Part shown: piece after piece, positions 17,893-27,420 of the stretch
Layout: each line of letters opens with the position of its first letter
Numbering within the stretch: position 1 is the stretch's first letter
From: Gammaproteobacteria bacterium
Lineage (GTDB): Bacteria > Pseudomonadota > Gammaproteobacteria > Pseudomonadales > Azotimanducaceae
NCBI GenBank assembly: GCA_007694905.1
Contig: REEU01000123.1
Coordinates: 62,001 to 126,000, forward strand
Reading direction: 5' to 3'
DNA: 64,000 bases
The notes under the pieces: model-generated
Databases searched by the model: none
What the model was told of the DNA's origin: nothing
The model's input: only the letters and a program-made list of their open reading frames with translations
Made by a program: the position numbers and the translations under genes

Positions 17893-18795
17893 GTGAGCGC
17901 CATCGAACGTCATGCCATCTGCTTCGCAAGCCTGAAAGGCATCGAGGACATTGCGTCGCGGCAGGGCCAGGAGTCTTCGCTGGAAATCCAGCAACTCGCC
18001 CTGGACAGCCTGATCGCGCTCTGTGGCGAGTACGGCGGCGAGATCGGCAACATGGTCGGTGGCGAGCTGCTGTGCCTGTTCCCTGACCCGGATGCCGCTC
18101 TCAATGCGGCGTGCCGAATGCAGCACGTCATCCACGAGGACCCCGCCATCAGGCACGAGGGACTGTCCCTCGTGGTCGGCATGCACCTCGGCCCGGTCTA
18201 TCGGAAAGACGGCGCAGTCTTCGGTGACAGCATCAACACTGCCGCACGGGTGAAAGCGGAAGGGCAGCCCGGACAGATCCTGGTGACCCGGGACATGAGC
18301 GAAGATCTGCACGCCCAGAGCCTGCAATTACTCAAGCCCTTCGATCGACTCCGGGTCAAGGGCAAGGCCGAGGCGCTGACGCTGATGCAGGCCACCTGGA
18401 ATCCCGGCGATCTCAACAGCACCTCGGTCATGGCATCCATGATCAACAGCGCCTACCTCAAGGAACTGGCTGCCGATGTTCTCGAGCTGACGCTCAGCAG
18501 TGAACGGCGCGTCATCAACTCGGGCATGACCCCGGTCAACGTCGGGCGCAGCCAGACCTGTGAGGTGCGGGTGAGATCCCAGGCTGCGTCGCGCCTGCAC
18601 TGCCGCATCGATTACCGGCGGGGCAAGTTCGTCCTCATCGACCTCAGTACCAATGGCACGCATCTGGTGCGCTCCGATGGCTCGGAGACCATTCTCCGGC
18701 GCGAAGAGGCGGTCCTCACGGGCAGAGGAACCTTTGCCCTCGGCGAGCCCGCTACCGAAGACGGCCGCTGGACTGTGCACTTCACCACCCATTGA
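17893..18795 (+). CDS. Degenerate class III cyclase domain fused to an FHA domain
   Basis: A 300-residue cytoplasmic protein. Residues 1-165 resemble a class III adenylate/guanylate cyclase catalytic domain and keep GDSINTAARVKA. The two metal-binding Asp positions are changed: the first strand reads ICFASLKGIED, and the usual GDAVMAVF position reads GGELLCLF. It is therefore probably inactive as a cyclase and may serve as a binding or dimerisation module. Residues 200-300 form an FHA domain with NVGRSQTCEVRV, SRLHCRI and LSTNGTHLV, which should bind phosphothreonine. The start is GTG 17893. The gene converges with uvrC. Confidence 0.8.
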   Translation: MSAIERHAICFASLKGIEDIASRQGQESSLEIQQLALDSLIALCGEYGGEIGNMVGGELLCLFPDPDAALNAACRMQHVIHEDPAIRHEGLSLVVGMHLGPVYRKDGAVFGDSINTAARVKAEGQPGQILVTRDMSEDLHAQSLQLLKPFDRLRVKGKAEALTLMQATWNPGDLNSTSVMASMINSAYLKELAADVLELTLSSERRVINSGMTPVNVGRSQTCEVRVRSQAASRLHCRIDYRRGKFVLIDLSTNGTHLVRSDGSETILRREEAVLTGRGTFALGEPATEDGRWTVHFTTH

Positions 18796-18812
18796 AACCG
18801 ATCCCATCCGCA

Positions 18813-20654
18813 TCAGGACGCATGGAGCGCAGCGTAGATGTGCTCGGCCAACCGGTTGCTGATGCCGGGTACCCTGGCCAGCTCATTGATGCTCGCGCCC
18901 TTCACGCCCCGAATGCCGCCGAAGTGCGCGATGAGATTGCGCCGACGCTGAGGACCCACCCCATCGATGCCCTCGAGCTCAGAGCGGGTCTGAGCCTTGC
19001 CACGGCGCTGCCGGTGACCGGTGATCGCGAAGCGGTGCGCTTCGTCACGGATGTGCTGGATCAAATGCAGCGCAGCCCCGGTGGGCGGCAGGGCCAGCTC
19101 GCGGCCGGTCGCACCATCGATGAGGGTTTCGAACCCTGCGCGGCGTGTCACGCCCTTGGCCACACCGAATACGGTGACACCTGCCATATCCAGGTCGCTC
19201 AAAACCGTCATCGCCTGACTGACCTGCCCTTTGCCGCCGTCGATCAGAAGTACGTCCGGCGTCCGAGCCTCTCCCGCCTTCAATCGCTTGTAGCGTCGCC
19301 GCAGTGCCTGCTCCATGGCGGCGTAATCGTCACCGGGTGTGATGCCACTGATGTTGAAGCGCCGATAGTCTGACTTCAGCGGTCCGTTTTCGTCGAACAC
19401 CACGCACGACGCGACGGTGTGCTCGCCAGCCGTATGGCTGATGTCGAAGCACTCGAGCCGGGTGACCGGTTCGTCACGGCCGAGCGCTCGGGTCAGCGCC
19501 TGGAAACGCTGGGCCAGGTTCTGGCGGTCCACCAGCCTTGCAGCGAGACCCTCAGCGGCGTTGTCCCGCGCCAGCCGAACCCAGCGCGCGCGCTGCCCGC
19601 GCACCTGGTGCGTGAGCCGGACTCGGCGGCCTGCGACCTCGCCCAGCGCGCGTGCCAGCAGAGGTGCATCATGAGCTGCGTGGCTGGTCAGGATCTCCCG
19701 TGGGATCTCACGCACGGCGCCCCCCTGGCCGAGGTAGTACTGGGACAGAAACGCTGCCAGCACCGCTTCTGTACCTGACTCCAGTTCATCACGCGGAAAA
19801 AAGTCCCGAGAACCGAGCAAGCGTCCACCGCGTATCGTCATCACCTGGACGCACAGCCCGCCTGGCTGTTCTGCGATGGCCACCACATCCACATCACCAC
19901 TGGCACCATCCACGTCCTGCTGCTGTTGGACGCGACGCAATTGACCGATCTGGTCCCGCAGCCTTGCTGCCCGCTCGAATTCCAGGTGACTTGCCGCTGC
20001 CTGCATCCCGGTATCGAGCTCGTGCATGACCTGCTCGCTGCGGCCTTCCAGGAACAGCACGGCATGCCTGACGTCCTCTGCATACTCTGCAGGTTCGATG
20101 AGCCCGACGCAGGGCGCCGTGCAGCGGCCGATCTGATGCTGCAGGCAGGGTCGTGCGCGGTTGCGGAAATACGTGTCGCTGCAATTGCGGATTCGAAACA
20201 GCTTCTGGAGGACGTTGAGCGTCTCACGCACGGATCCCGCGGAAGGATAAGGTCCGAAGTAGCGTCCCGGACGTTTGCGCGAGCCCCGATAGAAGTCGAG
20301 ACGCGGAAAGTCCGCATGCGTGGTCAGCTGGATGTAGGGATAGGATTTGTCATCGCGAAGCACGACGTTGAACGGTGGACGCCGGTCTTTGATCAGGCTC
20401 TGCTCGAGCAGCAACGCCTCCGTCTCCGAGGCCGTGACCGTAGTGCGGATATCCTGGATACGTCCGACCATGGCAAGCGTCTTCGAAGTGAGCCCTGAAC
20501 CGCGGAAGTAGCTGCTGACGCGCGCCCTGAGGTCACGTGCCTTGCCCACGTAGAGCACCTCGCCGCCGGCGTCGAGCATCTCATAGACGCCGGGGCGGCG
20601 GGTCAGGTGACGCAGCAGCGCGTCCGGATCGAAGCGCGGGGGCGCAGTGGACAT
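18813..20654 (-). CDS. uvrC: Excinuclease ABC subunit C
   Basis: A 613-residue nucleotide-excision repair nuclease that makes the 3' and 5' incisions after UvrAB damage recognition. The domains in order are GIY-YIG nuclease (about residues 15-95; [20 protein letters not shown]), a Cys-rich region with [13 protein letters not shown], a UVR motif, an RNase H-like nuclease ([22 protein letters not shown]) and tandem helix-hairpin-helix ([20 protein letters not shown]). The length is normal. It follows the UDG gene by seven bases in an operon led by uvrY, the usual gammaproteobacterial uvrY-uvrC association with an extra gene inserted. Confidence 0.96.
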   Translation of the reverse strand: MSTAPPRFDPDALLRHLTRRPGVYEMLDAGGEVLYVGKARDLRARVSSYFRGSGLTSKTLAMVGRIQDIRTTVTASETEALLLEQSLIKDRRPPFNVVLRDDKSYPYIQLTTHADFPRLDFYRGSRKRPGRYFGPYPSAGSVRETLNVLQKLFRIRNCSDTYFRNRARPCLQHQIGRCTAPCVGLIEPAEYAEDVRHAVLFLEGRSEQVMHELDTGMQAAASHLEFERAARLRDQIGQLRRVQQQQDVDGASGDVDVVAIAEQPGGLCVQVMTIRGGRLLGSRDFFPRDELESGTEAVLAAFLSQYYLGQGGAVREIPREILTSHAAHDAPLLARALGEVAGRRVRLTHQVRGQRARWVRLARDNAAEGLAARLVDRQNLAQRFQALTRALGRDEPVTRLECFDISHTAGEHTVASCVVFDENGPLKSDYRRFNISGITPGDDYAAMEQALRRRYKRLKAGEARTPDVLLIDGGKGQVSQAMTVLSDLDMAGVTVFGVAKGVTRRAGFETLIDGATGRELALPPTGAALHLIQHIRDEAHRFAITGHRQRRGKAQTRSELEGIDGVGPQRRRNLIAHFGGIRGVKGASINELARVPGISNRLAEHIYAALHAS

Positions 20655-20661
20655 TTCGGTA

Positions 20662-21321
20662 TCAGGGCACCAGGCAAGACTTGAGCCGCTCGAACACGAG
20701 GTCGAACATCGGCCGGGTCAGACGGCCGGTGCGCGTGTTGTACCGGGAACAGTGGTAGGAATCCACCAAGTACACCCGAGAACCGAGGTCGTGCAGGCTT
20801 GCATGCCCGAATGGCATGCTGGAAAGCGGTTGACCGAGGACCGCGAGAATTGCGTCATGGGCCACCCGTCCGAGGGCCAGAATCGCCACCGACCGGCGGC
20901 GGCGCCCGCCGCGACACAGCAGCCCGAGATCCCGAAACAGATACGCGGCACACTGCTTTCGCTCCGCCGGGGTCGGACGGTTTCCAGGCGGCAGGCAGCG
21001 AACCGCGTTGGTGATCCTGCAGTCCAGCAGACGGGGGGGCCTGCCAGTGCCTGCAGCCTCGGCAAACCCGTGTCGCAGCAGAGCCGCATGCAGCCAGTCG
21101 CCCGAGTCGTCACCCCAGAAGGGCCGGCCGGTGCGGTGCGCACCGCGACGTCCCGGCGCAAGACCGACCACCAGCAGGCGCCCATCGGGCGGTCCGACCG
21201 CAGCAACCGGTGCTGCGTGCCAGCCAGATTGCCTGACACGGTCCTGCTCCCTGACAGCCACCAGTCGCGGACACCTGACGCATGTGGGTGCGTGGCCACA
21301 CCCGGCTGCCGCCCCGGGCAA
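20662..21321 (-). CDS. Type 5 uracil-DNA glycosylase (UDGb-like, iron-sulfur)
   Basis: About 219 residues of the family-5 (UDGb) uracil-DNA glycosylase group, which removes uracil and related deaminated bases. The signature [20 protein letters not shown] and [18 protein letters not shown] are clear, with Cys residues in [19 protein letters not shown] and later positions for a 4Fe-4S cluster. [11 protein letters not shown] is the usual C-terminal HPS-like loop. The start is uncertain. TTG 21321 puts it six bases after the uvrY stop codon; a frame open further upstream overlaps uvrY and is unlikely to be used. It lies between uvrY and uvrC. Confidence 0.85.
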   Translation of the reverse strand: MPGAAAGCGHAPTCVRCPRLVAVREQDRVRQSGWHAAPVAAVGPPDGRLLVVGLAPGRRGAHRTGRPFWGDDSGDWLHAALLRHGFAEAAGTGRPPRLLDCRITNAVRCLPPGNRPTPAERKQCAAYLFRDLGLLCRGGRRRRSVAILALGRVAHDAILAVLGQPLSSMPFGHASLHDLGSRVYLVDSYHCSRYNTRTGRLTRPMFDLVFERLKSCLVP

Positions 21322-21326
21322 CGTGC

Positions 21327-21986
21327 TCAGGCTGTCTCTCCGAGCACCAGGTGGGGATCGAGCATCCCATGGCGCATGGCCAGCAGCGTGAGTTCCACAT
21401 CGCTGGAAATACTGAGCTTGTCGAATATGCGGTAGCGGTAACTGTTGACGGTCTTCGGCGACAGACACAGCGTCTCCGATATGTCCTGAACCTTGCGGCA
21501 GTTCACCACCATGGTCGCGATTTGCATTTCGCGGCCTGAAAGCGACGCGAACGGAGACACGTCCTCGACCTCATAAGTCCGCAGCGCGAGATGCTGCGCC
21601 ACATCCGATGACAGGTAGCGTTGTCCGACCCGCACCTTGCGGATGGCGCTGACCAGTTCGCGTACGTCGGCGCACTTGGTGACATATCCCACCGCACCCA
21701 CCTCGAGCATGCGCGACGGGAACGGATCGTCGTCGTACACGCTGAGTGCGATGATCTTGAGATCGGGATCATGCCGCAGTGCGCGCCGAGCAGCTTCGAC
21801 GCCGCCGATGCCGGGCATGCGCACATCCATCAGCACGACATGAGGTGAGTATTGGCGGATCGCGACAAGCGCCTCTTCACCGCTGTCCGCCTGACCAACA
21901 ACCTCGATCCCCTTCACACTGCTGAGCATGCTGGCGATGCCGGCGCGGACCAGGCGGTGATCGTCGACGATAAGAACCCTGACCAT
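21327..21986 (-). CDS. uvrY: LuxR-type response regulator UvrY/GacA
   Basis: A 219-residue response regulator. The receiver domain begins MVRVLIVDDHRLVRAGI, with phospho-acceptor Asp in VVLMDVRMPG, and the C-terminal NarL/LuxR-type HTH contains SGREMQIATMVVN and LSPKTVNSYRYRIFDKL. In gammaproteobacteria this protein, paired with BarA/GacS, activates small RNAs that sequester CsrA. The start at 21986 has GGGAGGC upstream; the open frame reaches 22103 but that extension looks non-coding. It leads the uvrY-UDG-uvrC operon. Confidence 0.93.
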   Translation of the reverse strand: MVRVLIVDDHRLVRAGIASMLSSVKGIEVVGQADSGEEALVAIRQYSPHVVLMDVRMPGIGGVEAARRALRHDPDLKIIALSVYDDDPFPSRMLEVGAVGYVTKCADVRELVSAIRKVRVGQRYLSSDVAQHLALRTYEVEDVSPFASLSGREMQIATMVVNCRKVQDISETLCLSPKTVNSYRYRIFDKLSISSDVELTLLAMRHGMLDPHLVLGETA

Positions 21987-22204
21987 GTGAGCCTCCCTTC
22001 CCTTCAGCATCCGTTCGAGTGGCTGCGGGTGGCCGGTTCGAATTCCGACCGGCCCTGCACGCCCTGCATTGGCCAAACATAGCCCGACCGTCGGGGAATG
22101 CAACTGTGCTCACAAACAAACATGCGCGAACGTGCGATCGACCGGGAAATCTCGATCAGGATGCTGGCATGGTGCCAGCATATTCATGTCGACAGGACAT
22201 GCGC

Positions 22205-23422
22205 TCAGCTGAATGCCTGAATCCCGGTCTGCGCACGGCCGAGAATCAACGCGTGAATGTCGTGGGTACCTTCGTAGGTGTTCACCGTCTCCAGGTTCAT
22301 GACGTGACGGATGACGTGGTATTCATCGGCAATGCCGTTCCCGCCGTGCATGTCGCGTGCGACCCGGGCAACGTCGAGCGCCTTGCCGCAATTGTTGCGC
22401 TTGAGTAGGGAGATGGTTTCGACGGGCAGCTTTCCCGCATCCATCAGGCGCCCGGCCTGCAGACAGGCAAGCAGCCCGATGCTGATCTCGGTCTGCATGT
22501 CCGCCAGCTTCTTCTGCACCAGCTGGTTCGCAGCCAGGGGGCGGCCAAACTGCTTGCGTTCGAGCACGTAGCTGCGTGCAGCGTGCCAGCAGTACTCCGC
22601 CGCGCCCATGCTGCCCCAGGCGATCCCGTAGCGGGCCTTGTTTAGGCAACCGAACGGTCCGGCAAGGCCGCTCACATTCGGCAGCAGATTGGCCTCCGGG
22701 ACAAAGCAGTCATCGAGCACGATCTCGCCGGTAATCGATGCCCTTAGGCTCATTTTTCCTTCGATCTTGGGCGTCGAGAAACCGTCGCTGCCTCGCTCCA
22801 CCACGAAGCCGCGTATCTTGCCGTCGAGCTTGGCCCACACCACCGCGAGATCTGCGATGGGCGAGTTGGTGATCCACATTTTCGCGCCATTGAGTCGGAA
22901 GCCGCCGTCCACGGGCTCGGCACGGGTCACCATGCTGCCAGGGTCCGAACCGTGATCGGGCTCGGTCAAGCCGAAGCAACCCACCCACTCGCCGGTGGCG
23001 AGCTTAGGCAGGTACTTGCGGCGCTGCTCCTCCGAACCGTAGGCATGGATGGGATGCATCACCAGGGAAGACTGCACGCTCATGGCCGAGCGGTACCCGG
23101 AATCGACCCGTTCCACCTCGCGTGCCATCAGGCCATAGCAGACGTGATTCACCTCCGAGCAGCCGTAAACTTCGGGCAGGGTGGCACCCAGCATCCCCAG
23201 TTCACCGAGTTCGGTCATGATCTCCCGGTGAAAGTGTTCGCTGCGATTGGCCTCCAGCACCCGTGGCATCAGTTTGCCCTGGGCGTAGCCACGGGCGGTG
23301 TCCTGCACGAGGCGCTCTTCTTCGGTCAGCAGGCTATCGAGATCCAGCGGGTCCTCCCAGCGGAATGTGGCAGAGGCCGCAGGCTTCGGTGCGGAAGGAC
23401 TGGGACGAGCTTCGCTGGACAT
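22205..23422 (-). CDS. gcdH: Glutaryl-CoA dehydrogenase
   Basis: A 405-residue flavoenzyme oxidising and decarboxylating glutaryl-CoA to crotonyl-CoA in lysine/tryptophan degradation. Hallmarks are [18 protein letters not shown] near the N-terminus, [55 protein letters not shown] and the C-terminal [20 protein letters not shown], in which the Glu of TYEGTHD is the catalytic base. I chose the start MSSEARPSP at 23422; the 44 codons upstream look non-coding. It diverges from another acyl-CoA dehydrogenase gene 105 bases away. Confidence 0.94.
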   Translation of the reverse strand: MSSEARPSPSAPKPAASATFRWEDPLDLDSLLTEEERLVQDTARGYAQGKLMPRVLEANRSEHFHREIMTELGELGMLGATLPEVYGCSEVNHVCYGLMAREVERVDSGYRSAMSVQSSLVMHPIHAYGSEEQRRKYLPKLATGEWVGCFGLTEPDHGSDPGSMVTRAEPVDGGFRLNGAKMWITNSPIADLAVVWAKLDGKIRGFVVERGSDGFSTPKIEGKMSLRASITGEIVLDDCFVPEANLLPNVSGLAGPFGCLNKARYGIAWGSMGAAEYCWHAARSYVLERKQFGRPLAANQLVQKKLADMQTEISIGLLACLQAGRLMDAGKLPVETISLLKRNNCGKALDVARVARDMHGGNGIADEYHVIRHVMNLETVNTYEGTHDIHALILGRAQTGIQAFS

Positions 23423-23527
23423 GGCGTTTTCCCGGAAAATCGATGAGGAGCGGCAGGTTAGCCCAGCGTGCAGAGGTCGGCAATCGGTTAGACTTCCGCC
23501 CCCGATCTCGCGAGGAGAACCGAACCC

Positions 23528-24685
23528 ATGGCCTTGGATACCGCCACTCTGCAACAGCTGCTGGACACCATCGGGCGCTTCGTTCGCGACCGACTCGTAC
23601 CCATCGAGCAGCAGGTGGCCCGCGAGGACCGCATCCCTCGGGAGGTGATCCAGGAGATGCGCGACTTGGGGCTGTTCGGGCTGACCATTCCTGAGGCGTA
23701 CGGCGGCCTTGGCCTGAACACTGAGGAGGAGTGTCGTGTCGTCCAGGAGCTCGGCTGGACATCGCCCGCGTTCAGATCAGTGATCGGGACCAACAACGGC
23801 ATCGGCTCGCAGGGCCTGGTCATGGACGGCACCGAAGCGCAGAAGCGTCACTACCTGCCGCGCATGGCCAGCGGTGAGGTGATCGGGTCCTTTGCCCTGA
23901 CCGAACCGGAAGCCGGATCCGATGCCGGCAGCGTCCGCACCCGCGCGCTACGCAATGGCGAGTACTACGTCCTCAATGGCAGCAAGCGATACATCACCAA
24001 CGCGCCTCATGCCCAGCTGTTCACCGTGTTCGCGCGAACGGACCCGGAAACCAAGGGAGGCCGAGGCGTGTCGGCGTTTCTGGTGCCCGCCGACACGGCC
24101 GGCATCACGCTCGGTCGCCCGGACCGCAAGATGGGGCAACACGGTGCCCACGTCTGTGACGTGATCTTCGAGAACGTTCGGGTTCCCCTCGACGCCCTGC
24201 TCGGCGGCGAAGAGCGGCTGAATGCGGGCTTCGGCACGGCGATGAAGACCCTCGACCGTGGCCGGCTGCACATCAGCGCCCTTGCCGTCGGCACCGCAGA
24301 GCGGCTGATCGACGAGAGTGTACGCTATGCGCTGGAGCGCAAGCAGTTCGGTCAACCCATCGGCGAGTTTCAGCTTCTGCAGGGCATGTTGGCGGATTCC
24401 CGCACCGAAGCCTATGCGGCCCGCTGCATGGTGCTCGATGCCGCCCGCCGCCGCGATACCGGTGAGGACGTCAGCATGCTGGCATCCTGCTGCAAGCTGT
24501 TCGCCACTGAAATGGTCGGTCGCGTGGCGGACCGCGCCGTGCAGATTTTCGGCGGTGCCGGCTACATGGAGGAGTACGGCATCGAGCGCTTCTATCGGGA
24601 CGTAAGGCTGTTCCGCCTCTACGAAGGGACCAGCCAGATCCAGCAGCTCATCATTGCTCGCAACATGCTGCGGGCAGCTGGCTGA
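23528..24685 (+). CDS. Acyl-CoA dehydrogenase
   Basis: A 385-residue acyl-CoA dehydrogenase of the short/medium-chain type. Motifs: [94 protein letters not shown] and [19 protein letters not shown]; the catalytic Glu is in YEGTSQ. The start ATG 23528 follows a GAGGAG element. It is divergent to gcdH, and the 105-base gap probably holds promoters for both. The acyl substrate is unknown. Confidence 0.92.
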   Translation: MALDTATLQQLLDTIGRFVRDRLVPIEQQVAREDRIPREVIQEMRDLGLFGLTIPEAYGGLGLNTEEECRVVQELGWTSPAFRSVIGTNNGIGSQGLVMDGTEAQKRHYLPRMASGEVIGSFALTEPEAGSDAGSVRTRALRNGEYYVLNGSKRYITNAPHAQLFTVFARTDPETKGGRGVSAFLVPADTAGITLGRPDRKMGQHGAHVCDVIFENVRVPLDALLGGEERLNAGFGTAMKTLDRGRLHISALAVGTAERLIDESVRYALERKQFGQPIGEFQLLQGMLADSRTEAYAARCMVLDAARRRDTGEDVSMLASCCKLFATEMVGRVADRAVQIFGGAGYMEEYGIERFYRDVRLFRLYEGTSQIQQLIIARNMLRAAG

Positions 24686-24723
24686 GGAGGCGCCGAATCA
24701 GGTTCGCAGGGTCGCCCGGACAC

Positions 24724-24936
24724 TCAGGACTTCTCGCAGTGCTCCTCGAGCACATCGAGCAGGACCGCACGCGCCGATGCACGCCGCTGTTCCGGAATCT
24801 GCGGGCCAGACAACGTCCGTTCGAGCTGTCCCAGCTGCTGCGTGAGGGATTCGAGTTCCGCGCGCAGCTGCCGACGCAGCCAACGATGCCGCTCAGCCTC
24901 TGTCATGTTCCTGGATCTGTCAGCGACAGAAGTCAT
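24724..24936 (-). CDS. Small charged helical protein of unknown function
   Basis: A 70-residue frame with MTEAERHRWLRRQLRAELES, then repeated Leu/Glu/Arg heptad-like spacing through LEEHC, suggesting a single long helix or coiled coil. I do not recognise a family. It sits 26 bases downstream of the histidine kinase on the same strand and may be the last gene of that operon. The start may be ATG 24936 or the internal ATG at 24906. Confidence 0.5.
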   Translation of the reverse strand: MTSVADRSRNMTEAERHRWLRRQLRAELESLTQQLGQLERTLSGPQIPEQRRASARAVLLDVLEEHCEKS

Positions 24937-24962
24937 CTGCGAACTCCACGTTCCTGCCCATA

Positions 24963-26750
24963 TCAGTGCCGCGGCAGCAGGACGACGAATGACGTCCCTG
25001 CACCTGGTTTCGAGCGGCAGAAGACACTACCGCCGAGCTCTTCGACGAGACGCTTGACGATGGAAAGCCCAAGACCGCGCCCACTTCCCTTGACCGAGAC
25101 TCCAGCCTCGAACACCCGTTCGAGCAAGTCTGGCGGGATCCCGGGGCCGGAGTCCGTGACCCGTATCTCAACCCGGCCGCCGCCAACAGATGCGACTCCG
25201 GCGTCGACGACCACTTCCAGGGTGCCACCGTCCGTCATCGCCTCCACTGCGTTCTTCACCAGGTTCAGCACGACCTGACGCAAACGCTGCCCGTCGACGG
25301 GAATGGCTCCCAGTTCAGGCGACTGCACCATGCGCACCTCGATGCCGGCGGCCTCGGTCAGCGTCGGTTCGAGCAGTTCCACCACTTCCGCGACCAACTG
25401 GTTAACGTCGGTGATACCCGTGGCAGATGCAGCCTCGCGCTCACTCGCCGCAGCAGGCGATTCGACCAGGCTGCGAAGGATCTCACCGGTACGCCGGATC
25501 TCGTCACCAATGAGGCCAAGTTGCTCCTTGCCTGCGCTCTCGTCGTCCAGCCTGGCGCCGAGCAGATGCAGATAGTTGTGGATCACCGACAAGGGGTTGC
25601 TGGCCTCGTGGACGATTTCCCGCAGCCGACGTTCCTGGGCGTTGCGATAGTTGCGCGCGGTGTGGAGCAGCCGTTCCTCAAAGCGATGGATACGCTCCAT
25701 CCAGCGCGCTGCGTGCACCGCCACCAGCGCGAAATCACGTCGATCCACCGCATCTGATGTGAGCAGGACGGCGACAGGCTCTGGCACCAGAATCGGAATG
25801 GCCAGCAGCGTCCGGGACTCCACCCGGTCGGCGCACTGACAGTCAATGATGGGGGTCCCGTAAGTCTCAGTATCACGTTCGCCGAGCGCGCCGGACGCCA
25901 GGACAGTTGCGGCCAGGGAGGCATCCTGCCGCGTGGAGAGCTGTTGACCGGCCAGATCCGAGCTTCCGTGGAGCGCAAGCACTCCGTCCCGTTCCACCCA
26001 CACCGGCAGCACCGGACTTCCGAGAAGTTCCGACGCAATCTGCTCGAGGCGTGCCAGGGCGGTGGCGGGGTCCTCCATGTCGGCCAGGGGCAACAACGCT
26101 CTCGCCACGTCCCGGAAGCGCTGGATACGCAGGCGCAGCAGGTCCTCAAGCGGCCCACCGTCCGTCGCCGGCGGCGCCATGAATTGAAGATCCTCGAAAC
26201 GCATCACCAGCGTATGCTCATCCAAGCCGAGTATCGCCGAGACGGCGGCCAGGGCCTCCGGGCCGCGACGCGCCAGGAGGCGTGCTGCGGCTGCCAGCCT
26301 GACCACGATATGAGCGTCCGCGAGCAGATCGGCCGGGGCATCCTGGTAGCGACGGATGTCGCGGACCAGCGGATCCGCAGGCTCGGCCTGCTCTGGCAGC
26401 CAGGCAGCTTCGATGCGCGCCAGCACGAACTGAGAATCGACGACTTTGAGCAACTCGACGAGCCGCCGCGTTGCTTCCAGTCCGAGACGATGCAGCTCCA
26501 CCTTTTCGAAAACGGCGGCCGGTTCGGGGCTGTCCAGCAGGCGCTCCGCCGCAGCAACCAGGCGTTCACGCAGCGCGGGGGAGTGGTCCGCGACAACCTC
26601 GCCGACAACCGATGCCAGTTCAGTGAGGGCTACGCGAGCAGCAGGTGCATCCAGCAGCGGGTCGACGGCCAGATCCAGCAGGACAGCAGCCCGGGCCCGG
26701 AGCCAGGGCCCCGGGTCGCCGCCCATGCTGCCGAACTGCTGGTCGCTCAT
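24963..26750 (-). CDS. Soluble histidine kinase with helical sensor region and GAF-like domain
   Basis: A 595-residue protein without membrane segments. Residues 1-200 are helical and rich in Leu/Ala/Arg and may be a diverged HDOD-like region. A GAF-like domain follows (about 215-360; LPVWVERDGVLALHG, LLAIPILVPEPVAVLLTSD). The HisKA phospho-acceptor is His381 in IVHEASNPLS, and the ATPase has the N-box VVLNLVKNAVEAM and G-boxes VTDSGPGIPP and GSGRGLGLSIVKRLVEELGG. No response regulator is adjacent. The start at 26750 overlaps the upstream small membrane gene by four bases. Confidence 0.85.
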   Translation of the reverse strand: MSDQQFGSMGGDPGPWLRARAAVLLDLAVDPLLDAPAARVALTELASVVGEVVADHSPALRERLVAAAERLLDSPEPAAVFEKVELHRLGLEATRRLVELLKVVDSQFVLARIEAAWLPEQAEPADPLVRDIRRYQDAPADLLADAHIVVRLAAAARLLARRGPEALAAVSAILGLDEHTLVMRFEDLQFMAPPATDGGPLEDLLRLRIQRFRDVARALLPLADMEDPATALARLEQIASELLGSPVLPVWVERDGVLALHGSSDLAGQQLSTRQDASLAATVLASGALGERDTETYGTPIIDCQCADRVESRTLLAIPILVPEPVAVLLTSDAVDRRDFALVAVHAARWMERIHRFEERLLHTARNYRNAQERRLREIVHEASNPLSVIHNYLHLLGARLDDESAGKEQLGLIGDEIRRTGEILRSLVESPAAASEREAASATGITDVNQLVAEVVELLEPTLTEAAGIEVRMVQSPELGAIPVDGQRLRQVVLNLVKNAVEAMTDGGTLEVVVDAGVASVGGGRVEIRVTDSGPGIPPDLLERVFEAGVSVKGSGRGLGLSIVKRLVEELGGSVFCRSKPGAGTSFVVLLPRH

Positions 26751-26977
26751 CCCAGCGTGCTCCGATGCAGACCCCGAATTCCGGACCCTTCGCTCCGGCG
26801 CTGCTCGAGCGCATGGATACGCGTCTCCCAGCAGCCGCGGCGCACAGTCAGCCAAGCACCGACGATGCAACCGAGTGCCACCAGCAACGCCAGCAGCGGG
26901 GCTGCCAGCATGCAGCTCGCCAACACCAGGATGGTGCCGGAAACTGCACTGAATATGAGGTGGATCACGGACTGCAT
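26747..26977 (-). CDS. Small two-helix membrane protein coupled to the histidine kinase
   Basis: A 76-residue protein beginning MQSVIHLIFSAVSGTILVLA, with two hydrophobic segments (about residues 5-24 and 27-44) and a positively charged C-terminal half. I do not recognise a family. The ATGA overlap with the kinase gene indicates coupled translation, so it could tether the otherwise soluble kinase at the membrane; that role is inference. The frame is open back to 27040, but the internal ATG fits better. Confidence 0.6.
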   Translation of the reverse strand: MQSVIHLIFSAVSGTILVLASCMLAAPLLALLVALGCIVGAWLTVRRGCWETRIHALEQRRSEGSGIRGLHRSTLG

Positions 26978-27420
26978 GGGGCGTCTCCCTGCCTGAACCC
27001 TCGATCGGTTGACGTTGTTTAGCGCCTTTCCGATCGTCACAGAAGGCTACTCAAGCACCATGCCAACCGTGGCCTTCCTGGCCGACCCATCTCTTTATTT
27101 TTTTCTTATCAGTCACTTAAATCGTTTTTAGCGCGACTTCCGAAGCGCCTTCGTCCGCAGCTGCCGAGTCACCGAATGTCACTGATTGACATGCTGCGTC
27201 ACCTGGCAGGACCGAAATTCGGCGTCGGGCCGAGCTGCTTACAATCGGGGCACAAGAGAATACCTTCTATGCTGGCAAAACCCACCTGCGCACTCGCCGA
27301 ATCGGTGCTCACGTCACAGACCTACAGGCCGCAAGGCGCGCCGCAGCTGGAGCACGAAGAGACCAAAAGCTATTTTTATTATTAAATGCAATCTATTAAA
27401 GTTAATACCTAAAATGTTTA
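26978..27420. other. 443-base intergenic stretch between divergent-side genes, partly AT-rich
   Basis: No convincing gene. The stretch 27092-27130 is AT-rich, with a T-rich run and TTATCAGTCACTTAAATCG, and 27365-27420 is again AT-rich just beyond the pyrF stop codon. A short frame at 27269-27385 (38 codons, ending KSYFYY) has only a weak AAGAG upstream and is not supported. The region probably holds the kinase-operon promoter and the pyrF terminator. Confidence 0.35.

Noticed and set aside
27269-27385. Short plus-strand frame ending KSYFYY
   Set aside because: It has only a weak AAGAG upstream, no known family and AT-driven composition at its end.
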